Of a DNA stretch of 64,000 bases, positions 59,907-64,000 are shown one piece after another. Source of the DNA: Cinnamomum chago (lineage: Eukaryota; Streptophyta; Magnoliopsida; Laurales; Lauraceae). The stretch is from the NCBI GenBank assembly GCA_038049695.1, contig CP142454.1, positions 76,237,501 to 76,301,500 of the forward strand. Direction: 5' to 3'. The translations under genes and the position numbers were made by a program. Position 1 is the first letter of the stretch. Each line of letters opens with the position of its first letter. The notes beneath the pieces are model-generated. The model saw only the letters and a program-made list of their open reading frames with translations, made no database searches and had not been told where the DNA came from.

Positions 59907-64000
<4,094 letters not shown>

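Overview
This is a repeat-rich window from a flowering-plant nuclear genome. Three intron-bearing host genes lie on the minus strand, in an AT-rich background packed with small DNA transposons (MITEs), SINEs, a LINE and LTR retrotransposons. The calreticulin is of the plant-specific CRT3 type. Species is not determinable by eye; abundant long introns and intergenic TEs suggest a large, probably woody angiosperm genome.

Layout. 1-8257: calreticulin-3, eight exons visible, 3' end off the left edge; its 4-kb intron 6 holds a SINE, foldbacks and a 30-G run. 8258-33868: intergenic TE land. It holds several ~300-bp MITEs, a 5'-truncated L1-type LINE (11.2-14.3 kb), an old and broken Ty3/gypsy element of the Tat type (14700-25979) sitting inside a MITE, a ~3.7-kb solitary LTR (29134-32878) splitting a tandem duplication, and a short SINE. 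33869-53849: a DUF936-family gene, four exons. Intron 1 has been invaded by a very young, apparently whole 11.7-kb Tat-type element (39437-51103) whose edge is 26 bp from the 3' splice site; exon 2 also reads through an in-frame TAA. 53850-59906: upstream and intergenic DNA with a ~960-bp terminal-inverted-repeat element. 59907-64000: RPL38, with an intron of about 3.6 kb carrying a hAT-type MITE, a foldback and a stray 5' piece of a short-chain dehydrogenase gene. RPL38 exon 1 (the ATG) is probably just beyond the right edge.

Most noteworthy are the two Tat-type elements. They belong to one family. Besides gag-pol on the minus strand, each carries a long coding region on the opposite strand with its own TATA-like box, a gypsy-type 'Transposase_28'-like N-terminus, a coiled coil and two likely introns. 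A tandem-repeat array (49-bp units in the young copy, about 58-bp units in the old one) lies between the two convergent coding regions. The array looks like a satellite-forming module that was rebuilt between copies.
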